Below are positions 39,779-50,221 of a DNA stretch of 64,000 bases, piece after piece. How positions within the stretch are numbered: the stretch's first letter is position 1; the number at the start of each line of letters is the position of its first letter. The DNA is taken from assembly GCF_015082335.1 (NCBI RefSeq), contig NZ_BLRL01000002.1:534569-598568 (forward strand), written 5' to 3'. The position numbers were made by a program, and so were the translations under genes. Under the pieces are notes generated by a model that saw only the letters and a list, made by a program, of their open reading frames with translations, did no database searches and had not been told where the DNA came from. Source of the DNA: Moritella sp. F3. Its GTDB lineage: Bacteria > Pseudomonadota > Gammaproteobacteria > Enterobacterales > Moritellaceae.

Positions 39779-42700
39779 TTAATTATGTATTTTTTCAAAT
39801 ACAGCCACAGACCATGCTGGCGTATTAAGTTTATTATTCGTAATACTCGATACATCAACACCACGCTGGGCAATAGATTGATCGCCTCTCGTTGTGTGAA
39901 TTGAATGTAAACGATAACCTGCTGCATCAAAATTTTGGAACTCTTCGATTGCTGTTGGCGTGGCATTAATGACGACGACCAAACCGTCACGATCCTTATC
40001 AATACTGGTACTATAATTAGTGTCACTGTTATCAATGCTCATGACAATCACACCAACAGTTTGTGTACTACCGGTATTATGAAATCGTACGCGTTGATTA
40101 ATCTCCCCCCCCCCACCAAGTGTAAGTAGACCTGAAGACGCACGTAATAAAGCTAATTCACCATAAAATGACTTCATACTTTTTATATTGTCAGGCGTTG
40201 GCATCGCATTTTCAGCCGAATTATTAATAACACCTTGAATCACCTCCCAGTTACTACCATCTTTATCTTCACGTGGTAAGCCCACATTCCAATTATTGTC
40301 TTGAGCTGTAAAATCAATACGGTTATACAAATCACCTGAGTCATAAGAGTCGCGCTGCATTGATTTCGATCTCAATAGCTCACTGCCCATATGGATAAAG
40401 GGGACACCTTGACCTAACATTGCCGTAGCAAGTGATAGCGCTTGCATACGCACACGAGTCTCCGCATCTACCTCATAACCAATCTTATATTGGTTATTAT
40501 CCCATAGCGTTTGATTATCATGTTTTGATACATAATTTTGCACTTCCCACGCATCTTTTGCATACCCAGCAGGCTGACCATTGTAATCTAACCCAGAGCC
40601 TATGATGGTGTTATCTTTACTATCCACGAAAACGTAATCCGCTAAATTACCAGCCATACCTAAACGAGTTAAATCAGCTAAATGTAACGCAGTATCTTTG
40701 GTTACTTTATTTTGTTCGTTAGGTAATACATATGCTCCGTTGCCAAATCCTTGGCCTTCTCGTAGCCCCATTTCAGAATCGAATGGACCACCGCCACGAA
40801 CAGAGTCACGTAGCCGATCAGAGAATGTGCCGACACCTGTACCATACATATTCGCTTGTGTCGCTTGGGTAAATTGACGGTCGTTCCCTACTTCACCAAA
40901 ATTCCAGCCTTCGCCATAAAAATAGGTATCTGGATCTACGGCTTTAACTGCAGCAAGAGCATCTAAGATCTGCGCTTTAGGGTGATGACCCATTAAATCC
41001 CAACGGAACGCATCGACCTTATAATCTTCAGCCCAAACAACAAGTGAATCGGAAATCAATTTCCCCATCATCGCATTCTCAGGCGCTGTATTTGAACAGC
41101 AAGTTGAGTTTTCTACATCACCCGAATATTCATTTAAACGCTGATAGTACCAAGGCACTATTCGGTCTAAAACAGATTTACTACTCACCCCTGATTCATT
41201 GGTGTGGTTATACACAATGTCCATAACCACATTCATACCAATATCATTTTTAATTGCCATGACCATTTCACGAAACTCTTTAATTCGCGCCATTCCATCA
41301 GGGTTACTTGAGTATGAACCTTCTGGCACAGTGTAATGGTATGGGTCGTAACCCCAATTGAAACCATCGACATCTCGAACATAAGCATTCAAACGTTGCA
41401 CTACTGCATTAGTCGGTGAGTCATCTTCCAATAGCGCATCAAACACCGACGCAATAGTGTCATTACTACTGCAATAACTCGCAAAATCGGCATCCTCTTT
41501 TATTGCTGGCTTTAAAGTACATAATTTAGAAAAAGGTTCGTCAATATTCGCCACCTGAGAGCTATCTTCATTGATGGTCGCTATATCAAATACCGGTAAT
41601 AAATGCAGATGGGAAACACCCGAATCAGCTAATAATTTTAAATGTTTAACCGGGGCTGAATCACTTTGACTAAAAGCAGAATATTTGCCTCTACTTGCTT
41701 GAGGAGTGGATATATCTAATGCTGAAAAATCACGAATATGTGCTTCATACAAAACAAATTTAGCGGGGTTACTTTGCGCATGAGGCGCGGTTAGCTCATT
41801 CCAACCAGCCGGCGTTACAGCTGCATTTTTCAAATCTATGACTTGACTCAATTCAGAATTAGTTGAAAGACTTAATGAATAAGGGTCTGTGACTTGATAT
41901 GTTTCAACTTTGTCTGTTGCAGGATGGTAAACTGTCACTTCATATTTGTAAAAGTCACCGTGTTTTAACCTGGTATTTTCAGCAACCCAGCTACCGGTGC
42001 TTTGCTCAAAGACCATCGGTATTTTTATACCCGCGTCCTTATTACTACCATAAGGTATCAACGCCACTGATTGTGATGTCGGCGCCCATAAGCGGAAGGT
42101 CGTACTGCCATTATCATTCAGTATCGCCCCAAATTGTTGAGTAGTCGCGTTCGTTGCATAAAGTGAGTCTAACGCACTTGCGGTTTGCACTTCGGTGACT
42201 TTAATCACCCCCGTCGCATCCGACGCAACTAAAATAAGCTGCCCTTTCAGCGCTTCTTTTAAGGTAATACCTGCGGTTGAAAAATCGAGTTCAAAGGCGA
42301 TAAAATCCTGAGCGAGGTGCGGTTTATTTTCCGAACCCTGCCACTCTTCAGATGCATTTTTTGTGTCACTGCCGATCATACCATCTGCTGCCGTTATTTT
42401 TTTCGTCACGCTATCAAATGCCATGCCGGCAGCATTAGCGTAATACAGTTCAACTTTAGTGGCTTCTTTACTGTTAATTAATAACACACTATCGCTAGCA
42501 AAAATTGCACTTGCACCCGACAGTTCAATCACATTTTCAGGTTTATTCGCCAGCGCATCATAATAGACTTTATCAGAGCCTTTAAAAATAAAGCCTATAT
42601 TGCCTATTGCAGTCGTGCTATCAAATTCGAATTTTAGATTAGCACTTTGAAAGTCACCATTACTCTTGGTATTTGGAATGATGTTAAGGCAGCTATTTGT

Positions 42701-43387
42701 GCCGTTAACAGGGATATCCCAATAAACGCCATAAGTATCGCTGATCCCCGTAGATTCAATACCTGGCCAAGAAGAGTCATTACCGTCTAAGTTATTACAC
42801 TCACCTTCATTCCATACATGCAGCCTGAAATCATTATTGTCGCCATCTGGCGTATTCATGTACACACGGGCATGATTTGCAGGAACATCATCAGTCGAAA
42901 TCAGTTCTGGATAAACGGCACTAATACCCTCTTGAGTAAAGATTTCATTTTTGTTGTTGGTTTGGGTTAACTGTAGCTTGGGATTAAAATCACCTAAGGG
43001 TTTACTATTATCATCCCCTATCCGAGGAATAAAGTTAACACATTGCGATGCTTCTTGTTGATTCACATCTAATGACCAATAAATACCAAATTCAGGATCT
43101 TTCCCATCCGGTTTAAGTCCTTTATTCCAATCCCCAGCATCCGGATTACTGCCAGCATAAGCGCCACAAGTGCCATCATTCCATACGTATAAACTGGCAT
43201 TCGTATAGTTATCTGTGGCTGACTTAAAATATACCTTGTACTCGGTGTCTTTAACGAGTGCTGTATGATTGTCATCTGAAGATGAATTACAGCCAAACAG
43301 TAAAGCAGAAGCCATAACCGTAAGAATCGACTTAGTTAAATAAGAACGCTTGAATAGAGAATTAATATTAGTCATCGTTACATCCAT
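39779..43387 (-). CDS. pulA: Pullulanase-type lipoprotein (GH13)
   Basis: Surface or periplasmic debranching enzyme cleaving alpha-1,6 bonds of pullulan, starch or glycogen. The 1202 residues begin with a lipoprotein signal, lipobox ALLFGC with Cys 33. Two N-terminal PUD/starch-binding-like modules follow (LYVWNDGTC near 66, LHVWNEGEC near 194), then a linking domain and a CBM48-like FRLWAPTSQSVALIPYG segment near 440. The GH13 barrel carries MDIVYNHTNESG, VDAFRWDLMGHH with the nucleophile Asp, YFYGEGWNFGEVG with the acid/base Glu, and SKHDNQTLWD. The coding strand has a G10 tract near codons 1092-1095. Translation may start at Met-1 or Met-5 (GGA upstream of the latter); neither has a strong site. 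Not linked to other starch genes here. Confidence 0.93.
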   Translation of the reverse strand: MDVTMTNINSLFKRSYLTKSILTVMASALLFGCNSSSDDNHTALVKDTEYKVYFKSATDNYTNASLYVWNDGTCGAYAGSNPDAGDWNKGLKPDGKDPEFGIYWSLDVNQQEASQCVNFIPRIGDDNSKPLGDFNPKLQLTQTNNKNEIFTQEGISAVYPELISTDDVPANHARVYMNTPDGDNNDFRLHVWNEGECNNLDGNDSSWPGIESTGISDTYGVYWDIPVNGTNSCLNIIPNTKSNGDFQSANLKFEFDSTTAIGNIGFIFKGSDKVYYDALANKPENVIELSGASAIFASDSVLLINSKEATKVELYYANAAGMAFDSVTKKITAADGMIGSDTKNASEEWQGSENKPHLAQDFIAFELDFSTAGITLKEALKGQLILVASDATGVIKVTEVQTASALDSLYATNATTQQFGAILNDNGSTTFRLWAPTSQSVALIPYGSNKDAGIKIPMVFEQSTGSWVAENTRLKHGDFYKYEVTVYHPATDKVETYQVTDPYSLSLSTNSELSQVIDLKNAAVTPAGWNELTAPHAQSNPAKFVLYEAHIRDFSALDISTPQASRGKYSAFSQSDSAPVKHLKLLADSGVSHLHLLPVFDIATINEDSSQVANIDEPFSKLCTLKPAIKEDADFASYCSSNDTIASVFDALLEDDSPTNAVVQRLNAYVRDVDGFNWGYDPYHYTVPEGSYSSNPDGMARIKEFREMVMAIKNDIGMNVVMDIVYNHTNESGVSSKSVLDRIVPWYYQRLNEYSGDVENSTCCSNTAPENAMMGKLISDSLVVWAEDYKVDAFRWDLMGHHPKAQILDALAAVKAVDPDTYFYGEGWNFGEVGNDRQFTQATQANMYGTGVGTFSDRLRDSVRGGGPFDSEMGLREGQGFGNGAYVLPNEQNKVTKDTALHLADLTRLGMAGNLADYVFVDSKDNTIIGSGLDYNGQPAGYAKDAWEVQNYVSKHDNQTLWDNNQYKIGYEVDAETRVRMQALSLATAMLGQGVPFIHMGSELLRSKSMQRDSYDSGDLYNRIDFTAQDNNWNVGLPREDKDGSNWEVIQGVINNSAENAMPTPDNIKSMKSFYGELALLRASSGLLTLGGGGEINQRVRFHNTGSTQTVGVIVMSIDNSDTNYSTSIDKDRDGLVVVINATPTAIEEFQNFDAAGYRLHSIHTTRGDQSIAQRGVDVSSITNNKLNTPAWSVAVFEKIHN
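40105..40114. repeat. Homopolymer G10 (coding strand) within pullulanase
   Basis: Ten consecutive C on the plus strand, that is G10 on the coding strand, encoding part of LGGGGEIN at residues about 1090-1097. The frame is intact at length 10. Tracts of this length are prone to slippage during replication. Confidence 0.9.
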
Positions 43388-43802
43388 TTATTATAAATAA
43401 TAGTTAATGCAGGGGGGCTGTAGACTAAGAAAATATCGATATAAATCAATCATCCTTGTATAAGGAAGCTGAAGGCGTAGAGCGATGGATTAGAAAAAGC
43501 AGCGATGATTGGTTTGTTGATTAAAATCACGATTGGTAAGCGTGGATTAATAACTTTAGATGCTAAGTATCACACTCAGGGAGATGTTTACATAAGATTG
43601 AGGAGATAAACCTGTATAATCAAGTAAATAGGAAATATAAAAACTGTGAACTCACGAGTCTTATCCGGCATTCAGCTAGACGTAATGCTACGCTAGAAAT
43701 AAAAAAGCCGCTCACCTTAAGTGAACGGCTTTAACAACAAACGCTGCTTTATCAATATTTATCGAGTTCTGAACTGGCGTTAAATTCTCGCTTAACTAGC
43801 GA
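43388..43802. other. Intergenic region pullulanase/guaA
   Basis: The 415 bases contain the guaA terminator at 43701-43733 and about 310 bases of upstream sequence for pulA. A single GGATGA MalT-core-like hexamer occurs on the minus strand near 43450, not enough to call a MalT operator. I see no gene. Confidence 0.55.
43701..43733 (-). terminator. Terminator of guaBA
   Basis: Minus-strand AAAGCCGTTCAC pairs with GTGAGCGGCTTT (one G-T pair) around a short loop, then T6. It lies about 70 bases past the guaA stop. Confidence 0.87.
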
Positions 43803-45383
43803 TTATTCCCACTCAATTGTTGCAGGTGGCTTACCAGATACATCGTAAACTACACGAGAAATACCATCAATTTCGTTAATAATACGGTTTGAAACATGAC
43901 CGATTAAATCATACGGAAGATGTGACCAACGCGCAGTCATAAAGTCGATTGTTTCTACACAACGTAGTGATACAACCCAATCATACTTACGGCAATCGCC
44001 CATTACGCCAACAGAGCGTACAGGTAAGAATACAACAAATGCTTGGCTTACTTTATGGTAAAGTTCCGCTTTGTGTAGTTCTTCAATGAAGATAGCGTCA
44101 GCACGACGTAATAGGTCGCAATATTCTTTCTTCACTTCGCCAAGTACACGCACACCTAGACCAGGTCCAGGGAATGGGTGACGGTAAAGCATGTCGTATG
44201 GAAGACCTAATTCAAGACCAATCTTACGTACTTCATCTTTAAATAATTCACGTAATGGTTCAACTAGACCCATTTCCATATCGTCAGGTAAACCACCTAC
44301 GTTATGGTGTGACTTAATCACGTGTGCTTTACCATTTTTAGTTGCAGCAGATTCGATAACGTCAGGGTAGATAGTACCTTGTGCTAACCATTTAGCATTG
44401 GTTAATTTCTTCGATTCTTCATCAAAGATTTCAACAAATACACGACCAATGATTTTACGTTTTGTTTCTGGATCATTTTCGCCAGCCATTTGCTCTAGGA
44501 AACGATTTTCAGCGTTAACGTGAACAATGTTTAGACCGAAACGATCACCGAACATATCCATTACTTGCTGGCCTTCGTTTAAACGAAGTAAACCGTTATC
44601 AACGAATACGCATGTTAGCTTATCGCCAATCGCGCGTTGTAATAACATAGCAACAACAGATGAATCAACACCACCAGATAAACCTAAGATAACTTCATCA
44701 TCACCGATTTGCGCTTTCATACGAGCAATCGCATCATCAATGATTGACGTTGAAGTCCAAAGTCCGTCACAGCCACAAATGTCTTTTGCAAAGTGAGAAA
44801 GCATACGCTCACCTTGACGTGTATGCGTTACTTCAGGGTGGAATTGTACGCCATAGAAGCGTTTTTCTTCGTTTGCCATAGCAGCAAACTGACAAGTTGC
44901 AGTATTAGCAACTGTTACAAAGCCTTCTGGAATAGCAGAAACTTTATCACCGTGGCTCATCCATACGTCTAATAGTGCTTTACCTGATTCAGATACTGCA
45001 TCTTCGATAGAGTTGAATAGCGCAGAAGGCGCTTGCATTTCGATTTGTGCATAACCAAATTCGCCTTCGCCAGTACCTTTGATGACTTTGCCACCAAGTT
45101 GCTCAGACATAGTTTGCATACCGTAGCAGATACCCAATACAGGTACGCCTGCGTTGAATACATATTCAGGTGCACGAGGTGAACCCGCTTCAGTTACACT
45201 TTCTGGGCCACCAGCAAGGATAATACCGTTTGGATTGAATTCACGGATTGCCGCTTCATCTACATCCCATGTCCATAATTCACAGTAAACACCGATTTCA
45301 CGGATACGACGAGCGATTAACTGCGTATATTGAGAACCAAAGTCCAAGATTAGGATTTTTTGCTCATGAATATTTGTGGTCAT
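43803..45383 (-). CDS. guaA: GMP synthase [glutamine-hydrolysing]
   Basis: Converts XMP to GMP, the last step of guanine nucleotide synthesis. The 526 residues (E. coli 525) carry an N-terminal class I amidotransferase with [11 protein letters not shown] (nucleophile Cys), [10 protein letters not shown], then the ATP-pyrophosphatase domain with [16 protein letters not shown] near 228 and the C-terminal dimerisation domain ending [15 protein letters not shown]. It follows guaB by about 113 bases that include a short hairpin. Confidence 0.98.
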   Translation of the reverse strand: MTTNIHEQKILILDFGSQYTQLIARRIREIGVYCELWTWDVDEAAIREFNPNGIILAGGPESVTEAGSPRAPEYVFNAGVPVLGICYGMQTMSEQLGGKVIKGTGEGEFGYAQIEMQAPSALFNSIEDAVSESGKALLDVWMSHGDKVSAIPEGFVTVANTATCQFAAMANEEKRFYGVQFHPEVTHTRQGERMLSHFAKDICGCDGLWTSTSIIDDAIARMKAQIGDDEVILGLSGGVDSSVVAMLLQRAIGDKLTCVFVDNGLLRLNEGQQVMDMFGDRFGLNIVHVNAENRFLEQMAGENDPETKRKIIGRVFVEIFDEESKKLTNAKWLAQGTIYPDVIESAATKNGKAHVIKSHHNVGGLPDDMEMGLVEPLRELFKDEVRKIGLELGLPYDMLYRHPFPGPGLGVRVLGEVKKEYCDLLRRADAIFIEELHKAELYHKVSQAFVVFLPVRSVGVMGDCRKYDWVVSLRCVETIDFMTARWSHLPYDLIGHVSNRIINEIDGISRVVYDVSGKPPATIEWE

Positions 45384-45436
45384 TAAAGATATTCCTGTAA
45401 ATATATTTAGTTGTTATGTTTATAATAATAGTAAGA

Positions 45437-45452
45437 GGAGACATTTGTCTCC
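45437..45452 (-). other. Short hairpin in the guaB-guaA spacer
   Basis: GGAGACA and TGTCTCC pair perfectly around a two-base loop, in the transcribed spacer. No T-run follows, so it is more likely a processing or stability element than a terminator. Confidence 0.4.
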
Positions 45453-45496
45453 CCTTGAATTATCAGTTTCGAACTATCTATTTTGCTAAAACTAAC

Positions 45497-46960
45497 TTAG
45501 TTTGAACGGTAGTTTGGCGCTTCTTTAGTCATGATCACATCATGAACATGGCTTTCTGTGATACCAGAACCAGTGATACGAACGAATTCAGCTTTGGTGT
45601 TCATGTCATGGATAGTCGCACAACCAGTTAGACCCATTGAAGAACGAATACCACCCATTTGTTGATGGATGATTTCTTTCAATTTGCCTTTATAAGGAAC
45701 ACGGCCTTCAATACCTTCTGGTACTAATTTATCAGCAGCGTTTTCTGATTGGAAGTAACGGTCAGATGAGCCCTTAGACATAGCGCCTAATGAACCCATA
45801 CCACGGTATGATTTGTATGCGCGGCCTTGGTAAAGTTCAACTTCACCTGGTGCTTCTTCAGTACCAGCGAACATAGAACCAACCATTACACATGATGCAC
45901 CAGCAACAAGTGCTTTCGCGATATCGCCAGAGAAACGGATACCACCATCAGCGATAACTGGAACACCAGTACCTTCTAATGCTGTTACTGCATCGTTAAT
46001 TGCTGTGATTTGTGGCACACCAACACCTGTAACGATACGTGTAGTACAGATTGAACCAGGGCCGATACCAACTTTAACACAGCTAACGCCAGCTTCTACT
46101 AGTGCTAGAGCACCTGCGCCAGTTGCTACGTTACCGCCGATGATTTCTAAATCAGGGTATGCAGCGCGTGTTTCTTTAATACGGTTTAGAACACCTTGAG
46201 AGTGGCCGTGTGATGAATCAATTAATAGTACATCAACACCCGCTTCTACTAATGCGTCGATACGTTCTGCAGTAGAACCACCAGCACCAACAGCAGCACC
46301 TACACGTAAACGACCTAATTCGTCTTTACATGCATTTGGTTTTTTCTCTGCTTGTTTAAAATCTTTAACCGTGATCATACCCGTTAGTTTAAAGTCTTCG
46401 TTTACAGCAAGTACTTTTTCAATACGGTGTTTGTGCATTAGGCCAAGAACTTCTTCACGAGAAGATTTTTGTCCAACAGTCACTAAACGATCTTTCGGCG
46501 TCATTACTGATGAAACTAGAGCAGTTAAATCATCAACAAAACGTACATCACGACCAGTAATGATACCCACTAGGTCATTGGCTTCGGTTACTACAGGAAA
46601 GCCAGCAAAACCGTATTGCTTAGCTAGTTCAGCTACATCAGCAATAGTCATATCAGGTTTTACAGTAACGGGCTCAGCAACAATACCACTTACATATTTT
46701 TTAACTAAACGTACTTCAGCGGCTTGGCGCTCGATTGACATGTTCTTGTGAACAAAACCAATACCACCTTCTTCAGCTAACGCAATCGCTAAACGACCTT
46801 CAGTTACTGTGTCCATCGCAGCAGCAAGCATAGGTATGTTTAACGAAATATTTTTCGTTAGTTGAGTTTTTAGGTTCGCATCGTTCGGTAGAACAGTTGA
46901 ATGAGCAGGTACAAGCAGTACGTCATCAAAGGTAAGGGCTTCTTTGGCAATTCTTAGCAT
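45497..46960 (-). CDS. guaB: Inosine-5'-monophosphate dehydrogenase
   Basis: Oxidises IMP to XMP with NAD+, the committed step towards GMP. The chosen ATG at 46960 gives 487 residues (E. coli 488) starting [26 protein letters not shown]; the longer frame to 47002 adds residues absent from the family, and AAGGTGAG precedes this ATG. Two CBS domains occupy about 93-210. The catalytic loop [20 protein letters not shown] holds the active-site Cys near 305, with [15 protein letters not shown] and the RYFQSE flap. Divergent from xseA. Confidence 0.98.
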   Translation of the reverse strand: MLRIAKEALTFDDVLLVPAHSTVLPNDANLKTQLTKNISLNIPMLAAAMDTVTEGRLAIALAEEGGIGFVHKNMSIERQAAEVRLVKKYVSGIVAEPVTVKPDMTIADVAELAKQYGFAGFPVVTEANDLVGIITGRDVRFVDDLTALVSSVMTPKDRLVTVGQKSSREEVLGLMHKHRIEKVLAVNEDFKLTGMITVKDFKQAEKKPNACKDELGRLRVGAAVGAGGSTAERIDALVEAGVDVLLIDSSHGHSQGVLNRIKETRAAYPDLEIIGGNVATGAGALALVEAGVSCVKVGIGPGSICTTRIVTGVGVPQITAINDAVTALEGTGVPVIADGGIRFSGDIAKALVAGASCVMVGSMFAGTEEAPGEVELYQGRAYKSYRGMGSLGAMSKGSSDRYFQSENAADKLVPEGIEGRVPYKGKLKEIIHQQMGGIRSSMGLTGCATIHDMNTKAEFVRITGSGITESHVHDVIMTKEAPNYRSN

Positions 46961-47220
46961 GGGCAATATCTCACCTTGTAAAAGGTATAAAATGGATGAC
47001 ATAATCGGTATAAATATTGCGGACGAAGTATATTGATGGTTTAGGGTAAAAGCAAATTATATTTCAACTTTTTTTAATTATTGTTGATCTTAATGCCCAT
47101 TAAAAAGCAAACCTGCTACAATATTCCGATACGATTTTATACTGATTACTGATATTTATATCTAATTCACTGATAAAAAGTGCATCAGATTTTAACTGCT
47201 TAACGCGAGAGAGCCTTATT

Positions 47221-48549
47221 TTGACTAATCCAAATATTTATACAGTGACTCACTTAAATGCCAGCGTTAGGCAATTGATCGAATCAGAAATGGGCACATT
47301 ATGGTTAACCGGTGAAATATCCAATTTCGTTGCACCTGCATCGGGGCATTGGTACTTATCACTTAAAGATAGTCGATCGCAAGTACGCTGTGCAATGTTT
47401 AAAGGCAATAATCGTCGTGTGACCTTTCGCCCTGCCAATGGCCAGCAAGTATTGGCCAAAGTACGCGTAACTATGTACGAACCTCGCGGTGAATACCAAT
47501 TAGTGATTGAATCATTAAGCCCTGCTGGGGATGGTTTATTACAGCAGCAATACGAGCAATTAAAAGCCTCGTTAGATGCACAAGGCTATTTTGCCCAAGC
47601 GCATAAAAAAGCCCTGCCCTTGCATGCTAAAAAAATTGGTATTGTTACGTCGTCAACAGGCGCGGCCGTACACGACATTCTAACCGTGCTAGAACGCCGT
47701 AGTCCTAATCTACCTGTCATTATCTATCCGACTCTGGTGCAAGGTGCACAAGCAGCCTCAGCGATTGTCAATGCCATTAATATAGCCAATCAGCGTAACG
47801 AAGTTGATCTGTTAATTGTCGGCCGTGGTGGTGGCTCGTTAGAAGATCTTTGGTGCTTCAATGAAGCATCCGTTGCACACGCTATTTTCAACAGCCAACT
47901 CCCCATCATTAGCGCTGTTGGGCATGAAATAGATGTCACGATTGCGGATTTTGTGGCCGATATGCGCGCGCCGACCCCGTCAGCGGCGGCAGAGCTAGTG
48001 AGCCAGGATCAAGCCCATTTACATCAGCAAGTCACTAACCTGAGTAATCGTTTAAACAAAGCAATACAGACTCAATTATCGAAAAAGCAGCATCAACAAC
48101 GCTATTTAGAACAAGCGCTGATGAGCCAGCACCCACAACATAAATTACAACAGCAAAGTCAGAAATTAGATGAACTCAATTTACGTTTAAACCAAGCCGT
48201 AAATCGCCATATAGATCAACAGAAACTGCATCTAACTCAGCTAACAGGTCGGTTACAATCTCGCTCTCCAGTACATAAATTAACAGCTATGCAGCAACAA
48301 CAGCGTAATCTACAAACTCGGTTACACAGTGCGATGCAACGCCGTTTACAACAAGATCACAGTCAATTGCAAAACCTGGTTCAACAACTGCAAACCGTAA
48401 GCCCACTTGCAACCCTCACGCGCGGTTATTCAATTACTCAAAATGACAAACACCAAGTCATCACATCAGTGAGTAAACTGAAACCTGGCGATAAGTTAAT
48501 TACCCGTTTTACCGATGGTGAAATACAGTCGACCATAGACCCCGCTTAA
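47221..48549 (+). CDS. xseA: Exodeoxyribonuclease VII large subunit, UUG start
   Basis: Catalytic subunit of the single-strand exonuclease ExoVII. The 442 residues (E. coli 456) begin with an OB-fold domain ([37 protein letters not shown]), followed by the nuclease core [40 protein letters not shown] and [30 protein letters not shown], then long Gln-rich coiled-coil helices from about 265 to 415. The start is TTG with GAGAG upstream; no in-frame ATG occurs earlier. Divergent from guaB, as in many relatives. The small subunit xseB is not in the window. Confidence 0.96.
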   Translation: MTNPNIYTVTHLNASVRQLIESEMGTLWLTGEISNFVAPASGHWYLSLKDSRSQVRCAMFKGNNRRVTFRPANGQQVLAKVRVTMYEPRGEYQLVIESLSPAGDGLLQQQYEQLKASLDAQGYFAQAHKKALPLHAKKIGIVTSSTGAAVHDILTVLERRSPNLPVIIYPTLVQGAQAASAIVNAINIANQRNEVDLLIVGRGGGSLEDLWCFNEASVAHAIFNSQLPIISAVGHEIDVTIADFVADMRAPTPSAAAELVSQDQAHLHQQVTNLSNRLNKAIQTQLSKKQHQQRYLEQALMSQHPQHKLQQQSQKLDELNLRLNQAVNRHIDQQKLHLTQLTGRLQSRSPVHKLTAMQQQQRNLQTRLHSAMQRRLQQDHSQLQNLVQQLQTVSPLATLTRGYSITQNDKHQVITSVSKLKPGDKLITRFTDGEIQSTIDPA

Positions 48550-48692
48550 TTCGCACTTGAAATTAAGTTTTAATATGTGATTCAAATCAAACATTTAAAT
48601 TACAAATCGTTGATAATAAGACCTCGTGATATCGGCCGGATGGTCGGTAACCTAGCTAGATAACAGTCATGGATATTACAAGGCAGTCAAAC

Positions 48693-49886
48693 ATGAAATC
48701 GATTAAAACCATTTACTCTTCCTATTTCATTGCATTTATTTTAGTCGTTATGGTGCTAACAACCATAGGTATTAAAACGTTTGTCTCGCCACTGTTACTC
48801 GAAAATGAATCCCTTATTTTCTCCATGATCCTTGCCGGTCAACTGTCTCTCATGCTGACAATGATTGGTTTTTGCTATTTTATATTTAGACGTTTATCGC
48901 AACGTCTAATCGTATTACGTGAACATATTGACCTACTGTCGCAAGGTAATGCTGATTTAACGACTCGCGTAACCATTAAAGCAAATGACGAAGTGGGTGA
49001 TATTAGCGAATCAGTGAATCATTTTATTAGCTACTTACATACGCTAATGCAGTCCGTGAATAACTCATCCGTCAAAATGTCAGACTCGTTAATGCAAGTC
49101 GAAGACCAAACACAACTCACACGCTGCATTATTTTAGGCCATGTAAAAGAAACAGAGCAAGCAGTGACCGCGATGGAACAAATGAGTACGACTGCAACGA
49201 TTGTCGCTACTAACGCCGCTGAGGCTGCAACGTCAACACAGCAAATTCATAATTCTGTATCACAATCTAAAACAACAGTGGTGCGCGCATCAAATAATGT
49301 TCAGACGTTACTTGATGATGTTGAAGATACCGTGATAAATATCGAAAGTATGGCGCAACATACTCAACAAATAAGTGCGGTATTAACCGTGATAGGTGAA
49401 ATTGCCGAACAAACTAACCTACTCGCATTAAATGCAGCTATCGAGGCCGCAAGAGCCGGTGAACAAGGCCGTGGTTTTGCCGTGGTAGCAGATGAAGTAA
49501 GAGCCCTTGCAGCACGCACCCAAAACAGTACATCTGAAATTAACGCCATGTTAACGAAGCTTAATTCCGGTGTAAATGCGGTTGTCAGTGCCATGGACAA
49601 AACCAAAGAGCGCTGTATTACTACCGCAGCAGACACGCAAGAAGTAAACCAAGATCTTGATAGTATGGAGATGGCTATTTCAACCATCAGTGAGCTGACA
49701 ATTCAAATAGCATCCGCAGCAGAAGAGCAAAGCACGGTAAGTGCCGAGGTCACGCGCAATATGACGGAAATACAGCTGATCGTAAACGAGTTATCAAACA
49801 ATGCAGAGCATACGACAACGACAACTCAAGAGCTCGGCACCATGAATTCGGAGCTAAAAGAGGTGGTCAATAAATTTAGCCTATAA
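48693..49886 (+). CDS. Methyl-accepting chemotaxis-type protein without periplasmic sensor
   Basis: Signal transducer of 397 residues from Met-9 of the longest frame (start 48669). AAGG lies nine bases before the chosen ATG, and the upstream ATG has no site. Two transmembrane helices (about 8-28 and 45-65 of the mature numbering) are separated by only some 15 residues, so no ligand-binding domain is present outside the membrane. A HAMP-like linker with LREHIDLLSQGNADLTTRVTIKANDEVGDI follows, then the methyl-accepting signalling domain with the hairpin tip EIAEQTNLLALNAAIEAARAGEQGRGFAVVADEVRALAARTQ near 245-285. It may sense internal or membrane state, or act with other receptors. A terminator follows at 49919. 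Confidence 0.92.
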   Translation: MKSIKTIYSSYFIAFILVVMVLTTIGIKTFVSPLLLENESLIFSMILAGQLSLMLTMIGFCYFIFRRLSQRLIVLREHIDLLSQGNADLTTRVTIKANDEVGDISESVNHFISYLHTLMQSVNNSSVKMSDSLMQVEDQTQLTRCIILGHVKETEQAVTAMEQMSTTATIVATNAAEAATSTQQIHNSVSQSKTTVVRASNNVQTLLDDVEDTVINIESMAQHTQQISAVLTVIGEIAEQTNLLALNAAIEAARAGEQGRGFAVVADEVRALAARTQNSTSEINAMLTKLNSGVNAVVSAMDKTKERCITTAADTQEVNQDLDSMEMAISTISELTIQIASAAEEQSTVSAEVTRNMTEIQLIVNELSNNAEHTTTTTQELGTMNSELKEVVNKFSL

Positions 49887-49918
49887 GGTATTTTTTTATC
49901 ACCACGCGTAACACATCA

Positions 49919-49951
49919 GCCTTGTTTGCTTACCACAGACAAGGCGGTTTT
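49919..49951 (+). terminator. Terminator of the chemoreceptor gene
   Basis: GCCTTGT and ACAAGGC pair across a 13-base loop and are followed by GGTTTTATT. It lies 33 bases past the stop. Confidence 0.68.
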
Positions 49952-49978
49952 ATTCAGGGTTATCATTAATAGCTATCG

Positions 49979-50221
49979 TTAATCAAACGTGACTATCTTA
50001 AAGTGTGGATTATCTGTTTTCACCTCTAGCGTTAAAATGCTATCGAGCACAATCAGTTCACTCGTCCCCTCAACATCCATTTTAATACATTCTTCCCTCG
50101 CCTCATTACGCTGTGTATCGATGCCAGTACCCATAATTTCAGCACCAGTTCTTAGGGTTAATTTAATAAGATACCGATACATGCATACTATTTCGATATA
50201 ATCATATTGCTCGCATTTCAT
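49979..50221 (-). CDS. Rho-binding antiterminator (Rof) family protein
   Basis: The 80-residue protein has the Rof layout: N-terminal CEQYDYIEIVCMYRYLIKLTLRTGAEIMG, matching the CDDYDNLELACQHHLMLTLELKDG motif region of E. coli Rof, then NEAREECIKMDVEG and LDSILTLEV. Rof binds Rho and blocks its RNA entry. Start: two adjacent ATGs (50224 and 50221) follow GAGGAG; the second gives the better spacing of five bases. The gene start overlaps the end of the AraC-type regulator gene by about 20 bases, so it is probably translated from the same mRNA. Confidence 0.8.
   Translation of the reverse strand: MKCEQYDYIEIVCMYRYLIKLTLRTGAEIMGTGIDTQRNEAREECIKMDVEGTSELIVLDSILTLEVKTDNPHFKIVTFD

Noticed and set aside
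43450..43455. MalT-core-like GGATGA upstream of the pullulanase
   Set aside because: Only a single hexamer occurs; MalT control needs several oriented boxes, so chance is more likely.
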